Shown one piece after another: positions 56,856 through 60,708 of a DNA stretch of 60,708 bases (the stretch's first letter is position 1; each line of letters begins with the position of its first letter). The notes under the pieces were generated by a model that worked only from the letters and a program-made list of their open reading frames with translations, made no database searches and had not been told where the DNA came from. This DNA is from JBKPCD01 sp046727175 (GTDB lineage: Bacteria > Acidobacteriota > Vicinamibacteria > Vicinamibacterales > 2-12-FULL-66-21): contig JBKPCD010000034.1 in the NCBI GenBank assembly GCA_046727175.1, positions 1-60,708 of the forward strand. Direction: 5' to 3'. Made by a program: the position numbers and the translations under genes.

Positions 56856-58484
56856 TCAGCGGCCGCCTCCCGGCGGTTTGGGCGTCGGCGTTGCCGCATC
56901 GCCGCACGATGGCGGCGCCGCCGAGAATCCCAACGGAGCGCTCACCGGCGCCGCCGACGGGTTGAGGCACTTCGCGAGCGCCGGGCCGTAGGCTGCGTTG
57001 ACGCGCACGACGACCCGCGCAACGGACGTCTCGAGGCGACGCAGGAGCGGCGACGGGTAGAGCCCGATCCAGACGGCGAGTGCGATTAACGGCAGAAACA
57101 TGGCCAGCTCGCGCCCGTTCAAGTCCCTGAGCGACCTGTTCGCCGGATTGTCGACCCTGCCGAACATCGTCCGTTGGTACAACCAGAGCATGTACGCCGC
57201 ACCGAGCACGATCCCGCTCGCAGCGATTGCTGCCCACGTTTTGTTGACGACGAAGACGCCGAGCAGGATCAGGACCTCTCCGATGAATCCGTTCAGCGAC
57301 GGCAGCCCGATCGATGCCATCGTCATCACCAGGAACACCGCGGCGAATACCGGCATCACCTTGGAGAGACCGCCGTATTCGGCGATCTCGCGCGTATGCC
57401 GTCGTTCGTAGACGATCCCGACGATCAGGAACAGCGCACCGGTCGTGATCCCGTGATTGATCTGTTGAACGATGCTGCCTGTCAGACCCACTGGTGTGAG
57501 CGCGAAGATGCCGAGCGTCACCATGGCCATGTGGCTGACGCTCGAGTACGCGACGAGACGCTTCCAGTCGGTCTGAGCCAGTGCCAGGAGCGCGCCGTAC
57601 ACGATCCCCACGATCGAGAGCGCGACCATCAGCGGAACGAACGCACGTGACGCCTCGGGCAGAATCGGCAGGCTGAAACGGATGAAGCCGTACGTGCCCA
57701 TCTTGAGGAGGACGGCCGCTAGCAACACCGAGCCCGCCGTCGGTGCGTCCGTGTGCGCGTCGGGCAGCCACGTGTGGAACGGGAACAAGGGAACCTTGAT
57801 CGCGAACCCGAGGAAGAACGCGAGGAAAATCCACTTCTGGCGCTCGAGTGGAAGCGTCAGCTGCTGGAACTGCGTGATGTCGAACGTGTACGTGCCGGTG
57901 ACATCGTGGTTGTAGAAATAGAGCGCCAGGATCCCGAGCAGCAGGACCACACTGCCGAAGACTGTGTACAGGAAGAACTTGATTGCGGAATAGAGTCGCC
58001 GGCCGCCTCCCCAGATGCCGATGAGGAAGTACATCGGAACGAGCATCACTTCCCAGAACAGGAAGAAGAGCAGGAAGTCGAGCGTGACGAAGACGCCAAT
58101 CATGCCTGTCTGCAGCAACAGCATGCAGACGTAGTACTCCTTCACGCGCTCGGTGATTGCCGTCCACGACGAGAGGATGGCGATGGATCCCATGAGTGCG
58201 GTGAGCAGGACCAGCAGCATGCTGAAGCCGTCGACGCCCAGGTAGTAGCTCGCGCCGATCGACGGAATCCAGTCTCCGCGTTCAGTGAACTGCCACGCGG
58301 GATTCTGCGGGTCGTATCGAATCCAGAGCGGGAGCGCGACGAGGAGACCCAGCGCGCCGAACGCGTTCGCGATCCAGCGAATCAGCTGTTCCTGTCGGCG
58401 GTTCACGAACAAGAGCGCAAGCGCGCCGACGAGCGGTGTGAACAGGACGATCGAAAGCAGGTGATTCTCGAACAGCGCCCTCAC
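56856..58484 (-). CDS. nuoM: NADH-quinone oxidoreductase subunit M
   Basis: 542 aa from GTG 58484, which overlaps the nuoL stop as GTGA. F-W-E-V-M-L-V-P-M-Y-F-L-I-G-I-W-G-G (Glu of the channel), K-V-P-L-F-P-F-H-T-W-L-P-D-A-H-T-D-A-P, and H-G-I-T-T-G-A-L-F are NuoM motifs. A C-terminal Pro/Ala-rich tail (~45 aa) is extra to the family. Antiporter-like proton pump of complex I. Confidence 0.96.
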   Translation of the reverse strand: MRALFENHLLSIVLFTPLVGALALLFVNRRQEQLIRWIANAFGALGLLVALPLWIRYDPQNPAWQFTERGDWIPSIGASYYLGVDGFSMLLVLLTALMGSIAILSSWTAITERVKEYYVCMLLLQTGMIGVFVTLDFLLFFLFWEVMLVPMYFLIGIWGGGRRLYSAIKFFLYTVFGSVVLLLGILALYFYNHDVTGTYTFDITQFQQLTLPLERQKWIFLAFFLGFAIKVPLFPFHTWLPDAHTDAPTAGSVLLAAVLLKMGTYGFIRFSLPILPEASRAFVPLMVALSIVGIVYGALLALAQTDWKRLVAYSSVSHMAMVTLGIFALTPVGLTGSIVQQINHGITTGALFLIVGIVYERRHTREIAEYGGLSKVMPVFAAVFLVMTMASIGLPSLNGFIGEVLILLGVFVVNKTWAAIAASGIVLGAAYMLWLYQRTMFGRVDNPANRSLRDLNGRELAMFLPLIALAVWIGLYPSPLLRRLETSVARVVVRVNAAYGPALAKCLNPSAAPVSAPLGFSAAPPSCGDAATPTPKPPGGGR

Positions 58485-60646
58485 CTCGCGAACAGGAAGA
58501 TGGTCAGGAACACGAACACGCCGGCGAGCATCAGCAGGGCGTAGTTCTGCACGAGTCCCGTCTGCAAGCGTCGCAGCAGGTGGCTCCCGGCACCCGCGCC
58601 CGCGGCGAGCCCGTTCACGAAACCATCGACGAGATACTTGTCGAGCATGTGCGAGATCCACGCGGCAAGACGCGTGAGCACGCCCGACGCGTCCACGGCG
58701 CCATCGACGACGCGGCGATCGAACGTCCGGAGCGCGCGGCTGCCGGACAACGTTCCTCGAACCAGTGTCGATTCGTAAAGCTCGTCGACGTAGTACTTGT
58801 TCAACAGCACGCGGCGTACTCGCGGCCAACGGCCTGCGAGCGCGTCAGCAAGCGCCGGCTTCGTGAGATAGATGTGTCGCGCCAGGAGGATGCCCGCGAC
58901 GGCGACCGCGATCGCCAGCAGCATGAGCATCAACTCGGCCCCAACGTGCTGGTCCGGCTGAAGCCGGACACCACCGAGGCTCGGTTCCAGGAACCGCTCG
59001 AGCATCCGCCCTCCGCCGAGTGCGGCCGGGATGCTGACGAACCCGGCGCTGGCCGCGCCGGCGGCGAGTGCAATCAGCGGAACAGTCATCATGCGCGGCG
59101 CCTCGTGAGGGCCTGGCCACGCGGCGGAACGGCCGAGCGCGTCAGCGAGGCCGTGCGTGACCTCGTGCTCCTCGCGCTCGGCCTCTCCGTGGGCGTGCGG
59201 ATCCTGGGGATGCGGCGCGCCGTGGGCGGCGGCCTCTGATATCGCAGCCGGCGACGCCTCTCGCGGCCATGGCGAACCGTGATACGCCCCGAGGAAGGTC
59301 AACGACAGCAACCGGAACATGTACAGCGCGGTCAGAAAGGCCGTTGCCACCGCGAGAGCCCAGAGCATCCGGCTACTCTGGAACGCACGCGAGAGGATCT
59401 CGTCCTTGCTGAGGAATCCGGAGAGCGGCGGCACGCCGGCAATCGCCAGCCCACCGATCAACATGGTCACGTAAGTGACCGGGAGGTACTTTCGCAGGCC
59501 GCCCATCTTCCGAACGTCCTGTTCGCCGGCCATCGCATGGATGACGGCACCACCGCCGAGAAACAAAAGCGCCTTGAAGAACGCGTGCGTCACGAGGTGA
59601 AAGATCGACGCGGCAAAGGCACCCACGCCCGCCGCCAGGAACATGTATCCGAGCTGTGAAACGGTCGAGTAGGCAAGCACGCGCTTGATGTCGGTCTGGA
59701 CGAGACCAACGGTCGCCGCCATCAACGCCGTGAGCGTCCCGACCACGGCGACGATCGTCATCACGAGCGGTGCGTGCGAGAACAGCGCCGCGTTTCGGGC
59801 CACCAGGTAGACGCCCGCGGCCACCATCGTTGCCGCGTGGATCAGCGCCGAGACCGGCGTCGGCCCTTCCATCGCGTCGGGCAGCCAGACGTGGAGCGGA
59901 AGCTGCGCGCTCTTCCCGATGGCGCCGATGAAGAGCAGCAGTGAGATCAGCGAAAGCGCACCGAACGAGGCGGGCTCCACCGGCATTGCTGCGGCGGCGT
60001 GAGCGACTGACCGGAAGTCCAGCGTGCCGAACGTGAAGAACACGAGAAACAGCCCGAGGATGAACCCCCAGTCGCCAATCCGGTTCGTGATGAACGCCTT
60101 CTTCCCCGCGTCCGACGCGCTGGTCTTCTCGTACCAGAACCCGATGAGCAGATACGAGCAGAGGCCCACGCCTTCCCATCCGACGAACATGACGAGGAAG
60201 TTCGCGCCGAGCACGAGGACGAGCATGAAGAAGCAGAAAAGATTCAGGTACGCGAAATACCGCGCGTAGGCTCCGCGCGGCTCGTCGTGCATGTAGGCCA
60301 CTGAATAGACGTGGATGAGGAGCCCGATCCCCGTTACCACGAGGATCATCACGCTCGACAGCGGATCGAGCCTGAGCGTCCATGCGACCTCGAAATTGCC
60401 GATACCGCTCGTTGTCGCGAGCGGAATCGCGGGAATCCACGTCCCCAGCACGACGTCGTGCACCCGCCGGTCAGCGGGCAGACCGAGCAGCTGCACAAAG
60501 GCGACGACCGAAACCACAAACGCGATCGCCAACGCCGCATTCGCGACCGTGGCTGCCGCGTTTCGAGAAAACGAGCGAATCCCCACAACGCCGTTTATCA
60601 GCGCTCCAGCTGCTGGAAGAAGTGGGATCAGCCAGATGGTGTCCAT
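58481..60646 (-). CDS. nuoL: NADH-quinone oxidoreductase subunit L
   Basis: 721 aa. G-W-E-G-V-G-L-C-S-Y-L-L-I-G-F-W, L-P-L-H-V-W-L-P-D-A-M-E-G-P-T-P-V-S-A-L-I-H-A-A-T-M-V-A-A-G-V-Y and H-A-F-F-K-A-L-L-F-L are the NuoL core. A His/Glu-rich loop (about residues 470-500) and a family L palindrome encoding G-G-V-R-L-Q-P-D-Q (about 559-567) are insertions near the C-terminal helices, before the lateral helix. Largest proton-pumping subunit of complex I. Confidence 0.96.
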   Translation of the reverse strand: MDTIWLIPLLPAAGALINGVVGIRSFSRNAAATVANAALAIAFVVSVVAFVQLLGLPADRRVHDVVLGTWIPAIPLATTSGIGNFEVAWTLRLDPLSSVMILVVTGIGLLIHVYSVAYMHDEPRGAYARYFAYLNLFCFFMLVLVLGANFLVMFVGWEGVGLCSYLLIGFWYEKTSASDAGKKAFITNRIGDWGFILGLFLVFFTFGTLDFRSVAHAAAAMPVEPASFGALSLISLLLFIGAIGKSAQLPLHVWLPDAMEGPTPVSALIHAATMVAAGVYLVARNAALFSHAPLVMTIVAVVGTLTALMAATVGLVQTDIKRVLAYSTVSQLGYMFLAAGVGAFAASIFHLVTHAFFKALLFLGGGAVIHAMAGEQDVRKMGGLRKYLPVTYVTMLIGGLAIAGVPPLSGFLSKDEILSRAFQSSRMLWALAVATAFLTALYMFRLLSLTFLGAYHGSPWPREASPAAISEAAAHGAPHPQDPHAHGEAEREEHEVTHGLADALGRSAAWPGPHEAPRMMTVPLIALAAGAASAGFVSIPAALGGGRMLERFLEPSLGGVRLQPDQHVGAELMLMLLAIAVAVAGILLARHIYLTKPALADALAGRWPRVRRVLLNKYYVDELYESTLVRGTLSGSRALRTFDRRVVDGAVDASGVLTRLAAWISHMLDKYLVDGFVNGLAAGAGAGSHLLRRLQTGLVQNYALLMLAGVFVFLTIFLFAR
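58952..58969. repeat. Family L palindrome inside nuoL
   Basis: GTCCGGCT-GA-AGCCGGAC, identical to 6304-6321, in frame in nuoL (V-R-L-Q-P-D on the coding strand). Confidence 0.82.
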
Positions 60647-60670
60647 GTCAGGTCTGTCGCCGTGCAGCTA

Positions 60671-60708
60671 TCACCATTTCATCGAGTTCATCTCATCCAC
60701 GTTCAGTG
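60671..60708 (-). CDS. nuoK: 3' end of nuoK (partial, cut by window edge)
   Basis: Eleven codons, L-N-V-D-E-M-N-S-M-K-W then TGA, lie just upstream of nuoL on the same strand. Such acidic-then M-K-W endings and the position before nuoL fit NuoK, but the fragment is too short to be certain. Confidence 0.55.
   Translation of the reverse strand, partial: LNVDEMNSMKW

Noticed and set aside
55522..58167. An 881-codon minus-strand open frame, longer than any real gene here
   Set aside because: It is another frame of nuoM and nuoN; its translation is Arg/His/Ala-rich with no domain, while the overlapping frames match NuoM and NuoN fully.
1..60708. tRNA, rRNA, insertion sequences, prophage
   Set aside because: I looked for tRNA T-arm patterns, rRNA motifs and transposase or integrase motifs on both strands by eye and found none; a covariance search would be decisive.

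Overview
The window is GC-rich, densely packed bacterial chromosome, most likely from an Acidobacteriota-type organism (Vicinamibacteria-like). I infer this from gene style, short palindromes that encode V-R-L-x-P-D peptides, split F0/complex I gene order, and an outer-membrane beta-barrel with RlpA that indicate a Gram-negative envelope. The taxonomic guess rests on recall and was not tested. No rRNA, tRNA, CRISPR array or transposase was seen.

Layout. 1-16735 is an envelope glycan locus: a Wzx-type flippase cut by the window edge, GT-C membrane glycosyltransferases, two radical SAM enzymes (one SPASM, one B12-binding), a Dpm1-like GT2, a methyltransferase, a GNAT protein, a NodB-like deacetylase, a GT4 and a large membrane protein. 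16756-25100 holds housekeeping and metabolic genes: a YqeY protein, MurJ, an MFS transporter, a rhomboid protease, a cupin, a fused alpha-beta E1 2-oxoacid dehydrogenase and a secreted beta-propeller protein. 25264-34365 (minus strand) is a gas vesicle operon read gvpJ-gvpA-histidine kinase-response regulator-gvpF/L-gvpG-tandem ArsA/Get3 ATPase-gvpF/L-gvpA-like-gvpL-gvpK. 34832-38921 has an acyl-CoA ligase and opcA/zwf. 39057-44106 has a Rieske/cytochrome b-dihaem c pair and an ECF sigma/anti-sigma/HEAT-repeat unit. 44466-52082 has typA, a ProX-like deacylase, RlpA, an HD protein, a PAP2 phosphatase, a beta-barrel protein, an exported methyltransferase and a fatty acid desaturase. 52087-60708 (minus strand) has a DMT transporter and a respiratory block nuoK-L-M-N-atpZ-atpI-atpB-atpE.

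Two things stand out. First, the gas vesicle operon has no gvpN in view but carries a two-domain ArsA/Get3-family ATPase in which each half has a CxxC, like the zinc-bridged Get3 dimer. This suggests a chaperone for the very hydrophobic shell protein. Second, nearly every intergenic gap is filled by a 'dialect' of short degenerate words (AGAAGCTAG, GGCTCTGGGCTTT, CGGTAGCT, CACGAAGA, GGAGATCAG, CCCTTTT and others), usually as two inverted arms, sometimes nested. Several genes take their stop codon and last residues from these elements. Other palindromes (K and L families below) lie in frame inside nuoN and nuoL. I regard this multi-family repeat system as the best candidate for something undescribed.
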